64,000 bases of DNA from Roseibium suaedae. Lineage in GTDB: Bacteria; Pseudomonadota; Alphaproteobacteria; Rhizobiales; Stappiaceae. Below, one piece after another: positions 41,188 to 49,125 of the stretch (positions within the stretch are counted from its first letter, which is position 1; each line of letters begins with the position of its first letter). The stretch spans positions 710,710 to 774,709 of the forward strand of contig NZ_FRBW01000002.1 in assembly GCF_900142725.1 (NCBI RefSeq). Reading direction: 5' to 3'. Below the pieces are notes generated by a model. That model was not told where the DNA came from. It saw nothing but the letters and a program-made list of their open reading frames with translations, and ran no database searches. The position numbers and the translations under genes are program-made.

Positions 41188-42092
41188 CCGGCCTCCCCCA
41201 TCGCCTTGCCATCTGCCGTGCTCAAGCGGTGTTCAGGAGCCGGTCGTTCCGTGCGAAGGTGAATCGGATGGGTGCCGGCCTGCCGCTTCTGCCACTGCTG
41301 CAGCGCCAGAACGTGGTTGAAAGGCACCTTTTTCGAAAAGAGGTCCCGGACAGTTTCGAAGAGCGGCTTTTGTCCGGACACTTGGCAGCGGATTAGGTCC
41401 CCGCCCTCCCCCCGGCTCCAGTACCAGTTCACCGTGGAGAATCCGCCGAAGACCGCCAATCCCAGACGGTAGAAAAGCCTCCGCACTGGCCGTATCCAAC
41501 CCGTAAGCCCCGGCGGTAAATGCATCCAGGCAGGCAGAAAGGCCAGGATGGGCTGATCGGCCCTGGCTTTCACCCCGGCTTGTGCTGCGGCCTCGACAAC
41601 GAAACCGGCGCAGTTGCGGTCGACCATATCGAACACCAGAGCGCCCTTCTGACGTCCGGCCTGCAGGTGCTCGATCCAGGCGACTAGCGCCTCGAACCGC
41701 TCGCGGCTCAGGGGAATGACCGTGCTCTGTCCCGGCCAGCCAACCCGGTCGTATTTGTCCGGCGACAGTAGCATGCCCGGATACCGGAGCCCCGGCACCC
41801 GCTCCGGATCAATGCCCGTGCTTTCATCCGGATAGAAGCCAAGACTGGCATAGCGCCCATCCTCCTGCCAGAGCCGGATCCAGGCATGGCCATGATTGGA
41901 GGAAAGCCCCAGCGGCTCAGACTTCGACCCGGTGAGGATTTCCAGCGCATAGCCACATCCAGGCGGTTCAATATCCGGCCGAGCCTCCATCTGAAGGCTG
42001 GTCCAGTTGGACCGTTGCTCGATCCTGCCGGCTTGCGGCTTCACAAGGCGCTCCGCGCTGCCGGGCCAAAGCAAGGGCTTCAAGATCCACAC
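41184..42092 (-). CDS. Putative papain-fold (LRAT / permuted NlpC-P60-like) protein
   Basis: 302 residues, not assigned to a named family. An N-terminal-side His in SSNHGHAWIRLWQEDGRYASLGFYP and a later Cys in MVDRNCAGFVVEAAAQAG are arranged as in circularly permuted papain-fold enzymes (LRAT-like), where His precedes an NCxxFV-type Cys. Such proteins are thiol hydrolases or acyltransferases. A hydrophobic segment (RRLFYRLGLAVFGGFSTVNWYW) lies at about 220-245. There is no signal peptide. Operon neighbours (radical SAM, FAD monooxygenase, exporter) suggest a step in small-molecule synthesis, for example acyl transfer. The fold call rests on two motifs only. Confidence 0.5.
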   Translation of the reverse strand: MWILKPLLWPGSAERLVKPQAGRIEQRSNWTSLQMEARPDIEPPGCGYALEILTGSKSEPLGLSSNHGHAWIRLWQEDGRYASLGFYPDESTGIDPERVPGLRYPGMLLSPDKYDRVGWPGQSTVIPLSRERFEALVAWIEHLQAGRQKGALVFDMVDRNCAGFVVEAAAQAGVKARADQPILAFLPAWMHLPPGLTGWIRPVRRLFYRLGLAVFGGFSTVNWYWSRGEGGDLIRCQVSGQKPLFETVRDLFSKKVPFNHVLALQQWQKRQAGTHPIHLRTERPAPEHRLSTADGKAMGEAG

Positions 42093-42108
42093 CTGCGACG
42101 TCTCCAGC

Positions 42109-43242
42109 TCAGCGGGTATTGAACAATTTGAGCAGCATGCCCGGGGGAATGGTGCTCATAAGCGTGTTCCGGAAGGTTGCCAGAAGGGGATGATGCCACT
42201 GGCGCATCCGCCCCACCCTGCGGGACCGGGCAACCAATGGCCCGGTTCGTTCCCCGCCCAGCTTTTCATAGGAGGCAAGGGCGACCGGAATGCTGCCGGA
42301 ACGCTGAAGGCATTCTCCCAGGCTCAAGGCATCTTCCAGCGCCTGACAAGCCCCCTGCCCCAGATCCGGGGTCATCGGGTGAGCGGCATCCCCCAGCAGA
42401 AGCACTGGCCCGTCACACCAGCGTGGCAAAGGCCGCGTGTCGAACACACCGGTCCGGACAAGATCCTCAGGCTTCGTCGCATCGATAACGATACGGGCAG
42501 GCGCCGGCCAACCGCCAAACCAGCTCAGCGCTTCCTGCTTGTGCGCAGGATCCACCGGCGCCCGGTCATCGTGAGGCCCGTTCCGTGTCCCGTACCAGTA
42601 GACGAGATCGTTCTTGATCGCGAAAATACCGAAACGGCTGCCACGGCCAAAGAACTCCCGGTAAAGCCCGGCAGGAAATGTTCCCTCCGGCAGTTCGGCA
42701 ACGCCGCGCCACGTCATCCAGCCCGCATAGACAAGCGGGTCTTCCCGCAGCATCTGCGACCGGATTCTGGAGCGGATGCCGTCAGCTGCGACCAGAAGAT
42801 CCGTCTCGATTTCCTCTCCACCGTCCATAAGCGCGGCCACCTTCGCACCGCGCGGTTCATATCCGGTGCAGATCGCCCCCGTGCTGATGTCGACGTTTTC
42901 CAATGCAGACAGGAGAACCGAATAGAGGTCCGTGCGCCGGACGCAGATCAGGGGCAGCCCGGACTGCTCTTCAATCGCGGCAAGATTGACGCGGGACAAA
43001 AGACGGTTCTGTCCATCATAGATCTCGCCGCTTTTCAGGGGACTGGCATGAGCCAGGATCTTTTCCAGCAGCCCAAGCCGGTCCAGCCGCCGGAGTGCAT
43101 TCGGCCACAGCGTCAATCCGGTCCCCCCCACTCCAAGGGATGAATTGCGCTCCAGGATCCGGCACTGAATGCCTTCCCGGCTGAGGGAAAGCGCTGCCGC
43201 CAGCCCGCCAATGCCGCCGCCCACTACAAGTGCCTGCTTCAT
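42109..43242 (-). CDS. FAD-dependent monooxygenase (PHBH fold)
   Basis: 377-residue class A flavoprotein monooxygenase, usually hydroxylating aromatic rings with NAD(P)H and oxygen. Motifs: GGGIGGLAAALSLSREG for FAD at the N-terminus, DLLVAADGIRSRIRS (the DG motif) near residue 150, and LLLGDAAHPMTPDLGQGACQALEDA (GD motif) near 285. It resembles salicylate hydroxylase-like and FAD_binding_3 proteins. It is 85 bases after the radical SAM gene and 16 bases before the papain-fold gene, so it is very likely in the same pathway. Substrate unknown. Confidence 0.87.
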   Translation of the reverse strand: MKQALVVGGGIGGLAAALSLSREGIQCRILERNSSLGVGGTGLTLWPNALRRLDRLGLLEKILAHASPLKSGEIYDGQNRLLSRVNLAAIEEQSGLPLICVRRTDLYSVLLSALENVDISTGAICTGYEPRGAKVAALMDGGEEIETDLLVAADGIRSRIRSQMLREDPLVYAGWMTWRGVAELPEGTFPAGLYREFFGRGSRFGIFAIKNDLVYWYGTRNGPHDDRAPVDPAHKQEALSWFGGWPAPARIVIDATKPEDLVRTGVFDTRPLPRWCDGPVLLLGDAAHPMTPDLGQGACQALEDALSLGECLQRSGSIPVALASYEKLGGERTGPLVARSRRVGRMRQWHHPLLATFRNTLMSTIPPGMLLKLFNTR

Positions 43243-43327
43243 GATTTCACGGCCACCAAAAGCTGATTGTCTTGTCTATACGCCGGACCGGACCGCTCGA
43301 GGGCGCCCCGGTCCGGCGGAGTAAGGT

Positions 43328-44704
43328 TCAGGCAAGTGCAAGACTTGCGGGAACGGCTGGGACCTGCGACCGCAGCATGCTTTGATCGGACACGACGGAC
43401 AGGCCGCGTCCTTCAAACCGGGCAACAAAATTCTCGTGAGAGTCGTAATAGTGGACGAACTGCTCACCGGAGAGAACGTCCTCCTGGTTCAACTCGCCCT
43501 CCGGCAGTCCCCGGACCCGGTCAAACATGGCCCGCGGGACTGGCTTTCCATCCAGGCCGAGATAGGCGCCCGGTGCGATCTGCACGAGGGTCGACGTGAA
43601 AAAGGCGGCGTTCTCGACACAGTTGGTCTGAATTTCCGGGCTGACGCGGCCATTGGCGAAAACCCAGGCCATACGGTTGGGGAAGGAAAGCAGGTAGACC
43701 GCCGCCACAAATTCGAAATTGCTGGCGGCATCGAACGGCGGCCGCTCGGTCTTGCCATTGTCGAAGGCTTCCGTGGTGATCGGGTTCCAGGTCGGCATGC
43801 CGATGATCAGAGGCTCGATCTGATCCGGATAGGTCTCGATCAGCTTCTGGCCATGCAGGACCACGGAGAGAATGTCAGCTTCGGCAATCTCGGCGAGGCC
43901 GATCATGACCCCAAGCCCAACCTGAAGCCCTGCCCGGACCGCCATTTCCTGGGACTGCATCCGATGCAGCCAGCCGATGCTCTCACCGGTCCGCTTCTGC
44001 AGTTTCAGGTCCAGATCAATCCCGGAAGCCTTCGGGCCGGACGGAATGTGATGATTGTAGAGATCCTCCTTGTAGGTCTCCTGCCAGGTAAGCACGCAAT
44101 CGAGGCCATCCGCCCGCAGTTTCCGGTAATGCGGCTCATGCATGGGCACGAGGCAGAGAGAGACCCGCGCATCCGGATTGACGGCGCTTGTCTCCGTCTT
44201 GAGGTTCCGGACCAGAGAATGGAGGTTCTCTTTCAGGAACTTGAGATCATCTCCCCCGGCAATCTCGAAATGAGAGAAGCCTTTGCGGGCCAGGATCTGC
44301 GCCTGCTCGCGAATTGCACTCTCGGTGATGGCAAGCCGGATCATGTCCTTGTTGTCCGCTCTCCAGCCACAGAACCGGCAGGTGCTGGAACAGAAGGACG
44401 TGACTTCGATCGGCACCATGGTCGCCACGCCATCACCAAAACTGGCATGCCGCACCTTCCGGGCAGCTTTCACTACCAGATCCCGGAGCCTTGCATCGGG
44501 CGCATCGCGCACCAGCCTCAGCAGACTTGCCGCCTCGGCCGCAGACAAGCCGCCCTCTCCGGCGACGCGCCGTTCGAGAATTGCCTCGACGACGTCGGGC
44601 AGGTCCTGCTCTGCAACGGACTTCCCAGCCGCGAGATAGGCTGTTTCCGCCGTTGTGTAGAGCGAGCGATAGAATTGATCTTCTATGGAATGCGTTGGTG
44701 TCAT
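43328..44704 (-). CDS. ThiH/HydG-like radical SAM enzyme
   Basis: 458 residues from the ATG complementary to 44702-44704 (MTPTHSIEDQF), with GGGGGA about 12 bases upstream; an in-frame TTG 12 codons earlier is an alternative. The SAM-cluster motif CxxxCxxC is in EVTSFCSSTCRFCGW near residue 110. Other ThiH-like marks are GFSHFEIAGGDD, VLTWQETYKEDLYNHHIPSG, a radical SAM barrel and MIGLAEIAEADI. ThiH and HydG cleave the side chain of tyrosine. The HydG C-terminal CxxC-type second cluster is absent, and a helical 90-residue N-terminal part is longer than in ThiH. It leads a five-gene operon with a monooxygenase and an exporter, so a role in thiamine synthesis is unlikely. Confidence 0.82.
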   Translation of the reverse strand: MTPTHSIEDQFYRSLYTTAETAYLAAGKSVAEQDLPDVVEAILERRVAGEGGLSAAEAASLLRLVRDAPDARLRDLVVKAARKVRHASFGDGVATMVPIEVTSFCSSTCRFCGWRADNKDMIRLAITESAIREQAQILARKGFSHFEIAGGDDLKFLKENLHSLVRNLKTETSAVNPDARVSLCLVPMHEPHYRKLRADGLDCVLTWQETYKEDLYNHHIPSGPKASGIDLDLKLQKRTGESIGWLHRMQSQEMAVRAGLQVGLGVMIGLAEIAEADILSVVLHGQKLIETYPDQIEPLIIGMPTWNPITTEAFDNGKTERPPFDAASNFEFVAAVYLLSFPNRMAWVFANGRVSPEIQTNCVENAAFFTSTLVQIAPGAYLGLDGKPVPRAMFDRVRGLPEGELNQEDVLSGEQFVHYYDSHENFVARFEGRGLSVVSDQSMLRSQVPAVPASLALA

Positions 44705-44910
44705 AACGGAGGTCCCCCAGGAATATTTGTGCGTTTTCAACGTCCCGATCCTGAAACTGGACGCTGTGAAAATTCACTATTCCTTAAAAGATTTTCCCGC
44801 TCAAGCTTTAATAACCCTCGGGAACACAACCATAAATTACTTTCGCAATTGCAGCCCTGATCTGCAAGGATGCTTGCACACACCTTTTTCCAGACACGCT
44901 CAAACAAGAA

Positions 44911-44936
44911 GGGCCCTGAAACTTCCGTCAGGGCCC
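44911..44936 (-). terminator. Intrinsic terminator after arsH
   Basis: Perfect stem gggccctga (44911-44919) with tcagggccc (44928-44936), followed on the minus strand by TTCTTGTTTG. It separates the arsenic genes from the radical SAM operon downstream, so the latter needs its own promoter in the AT-rich stretch 44705-44900. Confidence 0.8.
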
Positions 44937-44969
44937 ACCGAGAGATTTAAATGATTTCAGAGCGTTGGA

Positions 44970-45707
44970 TCAGGTTGCCGCGCTCTGGTTGACCCGGCGC
45001 GACAATTCCTCCGCGCTTTCCTTCCGCTCGGAATAACGGTCGACCAGATAATCGGTCCGCCCGCGCAGCAGCACCGTAAATTTGATGAGTTCTTCCATCA
45101 CATCCACCACCCGGTCGTAGAGGGGTGACGGTTTCATCCGGCCTTCCTCGGTGAATTCGAGAAAGGCCTTGGGAACCGACGACTGGTTGGGAATGGTGAC
45201 CATCCGCATCCAGCGTCCCAGCACCCGCATCTGATTGACAGCGTTGAAGGACTGGGAACCCCCGGAGACCTGCATCACAGCCAGCACCTTGCCCTGACTG
45301 GGGCGGATGGAGCCAAGACTGAGCGGAATCCAGTCGATCTGCGCCTTCATGATGCCGGTCATCGCACCATGGCGCTCGGGCGAGCACCAGACCTGAGCCT
45401 CTGACCAAGCCACCAGATCCCGCAGCTCGGCGACCTTGGGATGATCCACCGGCGCATCATCGGGCAGAGGCAGGCCAGAGGGATCAAAGATCCTCGTCTG
45501 CGCCCCGAACCTCTCCAGCAGGCGGGCAGCCTCCTGTGTCAGGAACCGGCTATAGGAGCGTTCGCGCACCGACCCATAGAGCAGCAGAACCCGTGGCGGA
45601 TGGCTGAATTCATGCCTTGCCAAGAGCTGCTCCTCATCCAGAGGATGGAAACAGCTCTCTTCCAGCGCTGGAAACGCTTGCGCGTCCGGCTTTTCAACCT
45701 CCGCCAT
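44970..45707 (-). CDS. arsH: Organoarsenical oxidase / NADPH-FMN reductase ArsH
   Basis: Flavoprotein that oxidises trivalent organoarsenicals to the less toxic pentavalent forms. The 245 residues have the FMN-binding loop [21 protein letters not shown], the [21 protein letters not shown] stretch and the [22 protein letters not shown] region typical of ArsH. It starts one base before the stop of the arsR-arsC gene ends (TGATG), so the two are cotranscribed. The C-terminal tail after RYSERKES is short. Confidence 0.94.
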   Translation of the reverse strand: MAEVEKPDAQAFPALEESCFHPLDEEQLLARHEFSHPPRVLLLYGSVRERSYSRFLTQEAARLLERFGAQTRIFDPSGLPLPDDAPVDHPKVAELRDLVAWSEAQVWCSPERHGAMTGIMKAQIDWIPLSLGSIRPSQGKVLAVMQVSGGSQSFNAVNQMRVLGRWMRMVTIPNQSSVPKAFLEFTEEGRMKPSPLYDRVVDVMEELIKFTVLLRGRTDYLVDRYSERKESAEELSRRVNQSAAT

Positions 45708-46456
45708 CAGTCGCCCTTCGCCCCGCGAACGACTTCACCATCCTCCTTGACGAATTCGGCCAATGCGCCTTCCGGCAGCAGCTCCAGAACCTTTTCCGAG
45801 GGACGGCACAGGGCAACGCCCTTGTCCGTCACGACGATTGGCCGGTTGATCAGGATGGGATGCTCCATCATGAAGTCGATCAGCTGGTCATCAGAGAACG
45901 TGTCTTCCCCAAGACCCAGCTCCTCATAAGGCGTTCCCTTCTGGCGCAGGAGATCGCGCGGGGAGATGCCCATGCGCAGGATCAGACTTGCCAGTTCATC
46001 ACGGCTTGGCGGGGTCTTCAGGTATTCAATGACTTCCGGCATCTCGCCAGCAGCCTCGATCATGGCGAGCGTGTTGCGGGACGTGCCGCATGCGGGATTA
46101 TGATAGATGGTGACAGACATCGGTTTCGTTCCTCTTGGCAACTCCAGCTCTGGCAGACCGCACCGGGCAGGATTGCCCTGACAACAGTCTTCCAGAAGAA
46201 ATCCGATCAGCCCCTGCATCGCATCGACATGGGCCGAATAAATGATCTTCCGCCCATCCCTCTGCTTGCCGATCAGACCGGCCCGTTCCAGGGCAGCGAG
46301 GTGAAATGACATGCGCGCTGGCGCAACCGTCAGCCTCTCGGCCAGCTCGCCAGCTGCCAGCCCTTCCGGACCGGCCTGGACCAGAAGACGGAAAGCGGCA
46401 AGCCGGTCAGCCTGCGCCAGCGCAGACAGGGCTTCTATGGCGTGAGCTTCATTCAT
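45707..46456 (-). CDS. ArsR-ArsC fusion: arsenic-responsive repressor joined to arsenate reductase
   Basis: 249 residues in two parts. Residues 1 to about 105 are an ArsR winged-helix repressor: [18 protein letters not shown], the recognition helix region [20 protein letters not shown] and a C-terminal CCQGNPARC cluster that resembles the As(III) site of ArsR proteins with vicinal Cys near the C-terminus. Residues from Met113 ([16 protein letters not shown]) are a glutaredoxin-coupled ArsC with the catalytic Cys in ACGTSRN, then [10 protein letters not shown] and [24 protein letters not shown]. The linker LELPRGTKP is encoded by DNA that contains AGAGGA about nine bases before the ArsC ATG, i.e. 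an ordinary ribosome site, so separate ArsC may also be made. Confidence 0.92.
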   Translation of the reverse strand: MNEAHAIEALSALAQADRLAAFRLLVQAGPEGLAAGELAERLTVAPARMSFHLAALERAGLIGKQRDGRKIIYSAHVDAMQGLIGFLLEDCCQGNPARCGLPELELPRGTKPMSVTIYHNPACGTSRNTLAMIEAAGEMPEVIEYLKTPPSRDELASLILRMGISPRDLLRQKGTPYEELGLGEDTFSDDQLIDFMMEHPILINRPIVVTDKGVALCRPSEKVLELLPEGALAEFVKEDGEVVRGAKGD

Positions 46457-46476
46457 AATTCGACATTACAAGAAAT

Positions 46477-46491
46477 CTTTAAATAATAAAG
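46477..46491. promoter_or_regulatory. Possible ArsR operator
   Basis: Inverted arms CTTTA and TAAAG five bases apart (46477-46491) in an AT-rich stretch 21 bases upstream of the arsR-arsC start codon. Size and place suit an ArsR site, but the sequence is simple and could be chance. Confidence 0.35.
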
Positions 46492-46535
46492 CAGCATTTT
46501 CGCAAGACCGGCTGCACTCTGAAAGCGGAAGAGAT

Positions 46536-47081
46536 TTACATGGCGGCTGCGGCGCGGGCTGCCTGATCGTAATTGCCGGAAACAAGCCGCAAGGTCGCAG
46601 CGAGACGCGACAGCTCCCGCTCATCAAGGCCCAGCGCCTTCATCGGCTCGACCAGGAGGGCTTCGCGAAGGCGGCGGTATTCCACACAGGCCTCCTCCCC
46701 GTCCTTGGTGATCGAGACCGTCTTCTCCTTGCCCTGGCGGCCTGAGCGGATCAGGCCCGCCTTGTCCAGCTTCTTCAGCGCATAGGAGACGGTGTGCGTG
46801 TCCTCGATGTTCAGGACGAGGCAAATGTCGGCCAGGGTCTTGGCCCGTCCCCGGTGGTTGACCGAGTGGAGCACCTGCACATCCAGTGGGCTGAGGCCCG
46901 CCGTTCCCGTCGCGGCCATGCAACGGACCATCCAGCGGGAATAGGCATTCACCATCATGGTGACGGCAAATTCGAGTTCGGACAGCGCCGGCATGGCACC
47001 GCTGGCCAGATGCGCGGCGGACACGACAGGGCCAATCGAGCGGGCACCAGCGTGACTGTTCTCAGATCCCTCGTCCGACAT
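46536..47081 (-). CDS. MarR-like winged-helix transcriptional regulator
   Basis: 181 residues with an N-terminal 30-residue loose segment and then a MarR-type fold: LSELEFAVTMMVNAYSRWMVRCM, GLSPLDVQVLHSVNHRGRAKTLADIC (helix-turn-helix entry), DTHTVSYALKKLDKAGLIRSGRQGKEKTVSITKDGEEA (recognition helix and wing). It is read in the same direction as the TRAP genes just upstream but behind a strong terminator, so it may be separately expressed and may regulate the transporter. Ligand unknown. Confidence 0.8.
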   Translation of the reverse strand: MSDEGSENSHAGARSIGPVVSAAHLASGAMPALSELEFAVTMMVNAYSRWMVRCMAATGTAGLSPLDVQVLHSVNHRGRAKTLADICLVLNIEDTHTVSYALKKLDKAGLIRSGRQGKEKTVSITKDGEEACVEYRRLREALLVEPMKALGLDERELSRLAATLRLVSGNYDQAARAAAAM

Positions 47082-47154
47082 GACCTCTCCTGACCCGCCA
47101 GGTTCAAGTCAGCGGCATGACCGCTGTCTCTCCGGCATTTCGCGTTTCTCTATC

Positions 47155-47184
47155 AAAAAGGGCAGGCGCATGACGCGCCTGCCC
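47155..47184 (-). terminator. Intrinsic terminator of the TRAP operon
   Basis: Ten-base stem gggcaggcgc (47160-47169) with gcgcctgccc (47175-47184), five-base loop, then TTTTT on the minus strand, nine bases after the dctM stop. Confidence 0.9.
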
Positions 47185-47193
47185 AAAGCCCGC

Positions 47194-48501
47194 TTACCCT
47201 GAAAGCATCGTCTGTGGCAACCACAGCGCCAGTTCCGGGAACAGGACGATCAGGACCGTGGCCAGGATCATCAGCAGGAAGAACGGCATCGCCATCCAGG
47301 CCACCTTGAAGATGTTGTGGCCTGTCATGCCCTGAAGCACGAAGAGGTTGAATCCGACCGGCGGCGTGATCTGGCTCATCTCCACGACCAGCACCAGATA
47401 GATGCCGAACCAGATCAGATCCAACCCGGCCTGCTGAACCATCGGCAGGATCACCGAGGTGGTCAGAACCACGACGGAAATCCCGTCGAGGAAACAGCCG
47501 AGCACCACGAAGAACACGGTCAAAGCCGCCAGAAGCTGCAGGGGCGAAAGGCCCAGAGTGCCGATCCAGGTGGCAAGTTCACGCGGAATGCCGGTGAAAC
47601 CCATGGCGACCGTCAGGAAGGCAGCACCCGCCAGGATGAAGGCGATCATGCAAGAGGTGCGCGTTGCCCCCATCAGGGCGTCGATGAAGTTCTTGCGTGT
47701 CAGGGTTCCGCTTGCCCAGGACAGGAGCAAGGACAGGAGCACGCCGATGGCCGCCGCTTCCGTCGGAGCGGCAAGACCGGCATAGATCGACCCGATGACA
47801 CCGGCAATCAGGCCAATGATCGGGAACAGGCGCCGTGTTGCCCGCAGGCGCTCCATGAACGGCACGGGCTCCTCGGCTTCCGGCATCTTGTCCCGGTTGA
47901 TCAGCGCCCAGACCATGACATAGCCCATGAACAGACAGGCCAGCAGGATGCCCGGAAGCACTCCGGCAATGAACAGCCGCGCGATGGACTGTTCGGTTGC
48001 CGCACCATAGACGATCAGAATGATCGACGGAGGGATCAGGAGCCCCAGCGTCCCGGACCCGGCAAGGGTTCCGATGGCCATGCGCTCGTCATAGCCGCGG
48101 CGCTTGAGCTCCGGCAGGGACATCTTCCCGATCGTGGCAGTCGTGGCCGCGGACGATCCGGACACGGCCGCAAAGATGCCGCAGCCCAGAATGTTCACAT
48201 GCAGCAAACGGCCCGGAATGTTCCGCATCCAGGGAGAGAGACCTGCAAACATGTCCTCGGACAGCTTGGACCGGAACAGGATTTCCCCCATCCAGATGAA
48301 CATCGGCAGGGCCGTCAGGTCCCAGGAGTTCGATGCACCCCAGACGGTCGTGGCAAGCACGGTGCCGGTGGGGGCGGAGACCAGCAGCATCATGGCGCTG
48401 AGAGCGACTGCAAAGAGAGCAACACCCACCCAGATGCCGGTGGCCAGTGCTGCCAGCATGCCAATGCCGAGCAGGAAGGCGACGAGAGACAGATCCATCA
48501 C
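47194..48501 (-). CDS. TRAP transporter large permease (DctM)
   Basis: Ion-coupled transport subunit of a tripartite ATP-independent periplasmic transporter. The 435 residues form about twelve helices. Family stretches: GIWVGVALFAVALSAMML near the N-terminus, AAVSGSSAATTATIGKMSLPELKRRGYD, SGTLGLLIPPSIILIVYG and ITPPVGFNLFVLQGMTG. Its ATG overlaps the dctQ stop in ATGA. Confidence 0.93.
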   Translation of the reverse strand: MMDLSLVAFLLGIGMLAALATGIWVGVALFAVALSAMMLLVSAPTGTVLATTVWGASNSWDLTALPMFIWMGEILFRSKLSEDMFAGLSPWMRNIPGRLLHVNILGCGIFAAVSGSSAATTATIGKMSLPELKRRGYDERMAIGTLAGSGTLGLLIPPSIILIVYGAATEQSIARLFIAGVLPGILLACLFMGYVMVWALINRDKMPEAEEPVPFMERLRATRRLFPIIGLIAGVIGSIYAGLAAPTEAAAIGVLLSLLLSWASGTLTRKNFIDALMGATRTSCMIAFILAGAAFLTVAMGFTGIPRELATWIGTLGLSPLQLLAALTVFFVVLGCFLDGISVVVLTTSVILPMVQQAGLDLIWFGIYLVLVVEMSQITPPVGFNLFVLQGMTGHNIFKVAWMAMPFFLLMILATVLIVLFPELALWLPQTMLSG

Positions 48502-49055
48502 TCCACTCCTTCAATGGCATCAGCGCGGTTTGCGGTCTGATAGCTCGCCTTGCCGCCAAAGAGGACACGGCAGAGATCGTCCAGAATGGACACCGCGAAC
48601 ACTGCGAGGCCGAACGTCATGACGGCCTGGGGAATCCACAGGGGCACAGGAATGATCCCGAAGGAGACCTCGTGATAGACGTAGCTGTCGCTGGCCTGAA
48701 GACCGGATTGCCAGGCGAAATAGCCGATGATCCCGAGAGCGACGAGCAGGCACCAGGCTTCCAGCACATGGGCAAGCCGCTTGGGCACCTGCTGCAACAG
48801 GATCGTCACGCGGATATGGTCGCCGAGACGCAGTGTCGAGGCCAGAGCCAGAAAGGAAGCACCGACCAGCAGGAAGCCCGCGATTTCAGCCAGCGAGGGG
48901 ACGAGAAACCCGTACGGCGGATACCCGAGCAGCCCGAGCAGACCATCGTAGATCCGGCCGAACACCTGGACGATGACCATCAGGGCAATCAAAACAAGGC
49001 AGACAGCAGCCAAGGCTCCCGCGCTCTTGTAAAGCACGTTCAAAAATCTTCGCAT
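48498..49055 (-). CDS. TRAP transporter small permease (DctQ)
   Basis: 185 residues from the start complementary to 49053-49055 (MRRFLNVLYKSAG), which has GGAGA eight bases upstream; the longer open frame would run into dctP. Four helices are present, with the family motif region VIVQVFGRIYDGLLG in the first and SLAEIAGFLLVGASFLALASTLRLGDHIRV in the middle. It links the binding protein gene to dctM. Confidence 0.92.
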   Translation of the reverse strand: MRRFLNVLYKSAGALAAVCLVLIALMVIVQVFGRIYDGLLGLLGYPPYGFLVPSLAEIAGFLLVGASFLALASTLRLGDHIRVTILLQQVPKRLAHVLEAWCLLVALGIIGYFAWQSGLQASDSYVYHEVSFGIIPVPLWIPQAVMTFGLAVFAVSILDDLCRVLFGGKASYQTANRADAIEGVE

Positions 49056-49087
49056 CGGTGGCGTCTCCGGTGCCGCGATTGTGAAAA

Positions 49088-49112
49088 CGGGCCGTCCCCT
49101 CGGAACGGCCCG
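49088..49112 (-). terminator. Intercistronic hairpin between dctP and dctQ
   Basis: Stem cgggccgt (49088-49095) with acggcccg (49105-49112), followed on the minus strand by TTTTC. It lies 14-38 bases after the dctP stop. A partial terminator or mRNA-stabilising stem here would leave more binding protein than permease, as is usual in these operons. Confidence 0.7.
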
Positions 49113-49125
49113 AACCATGCAAGGC

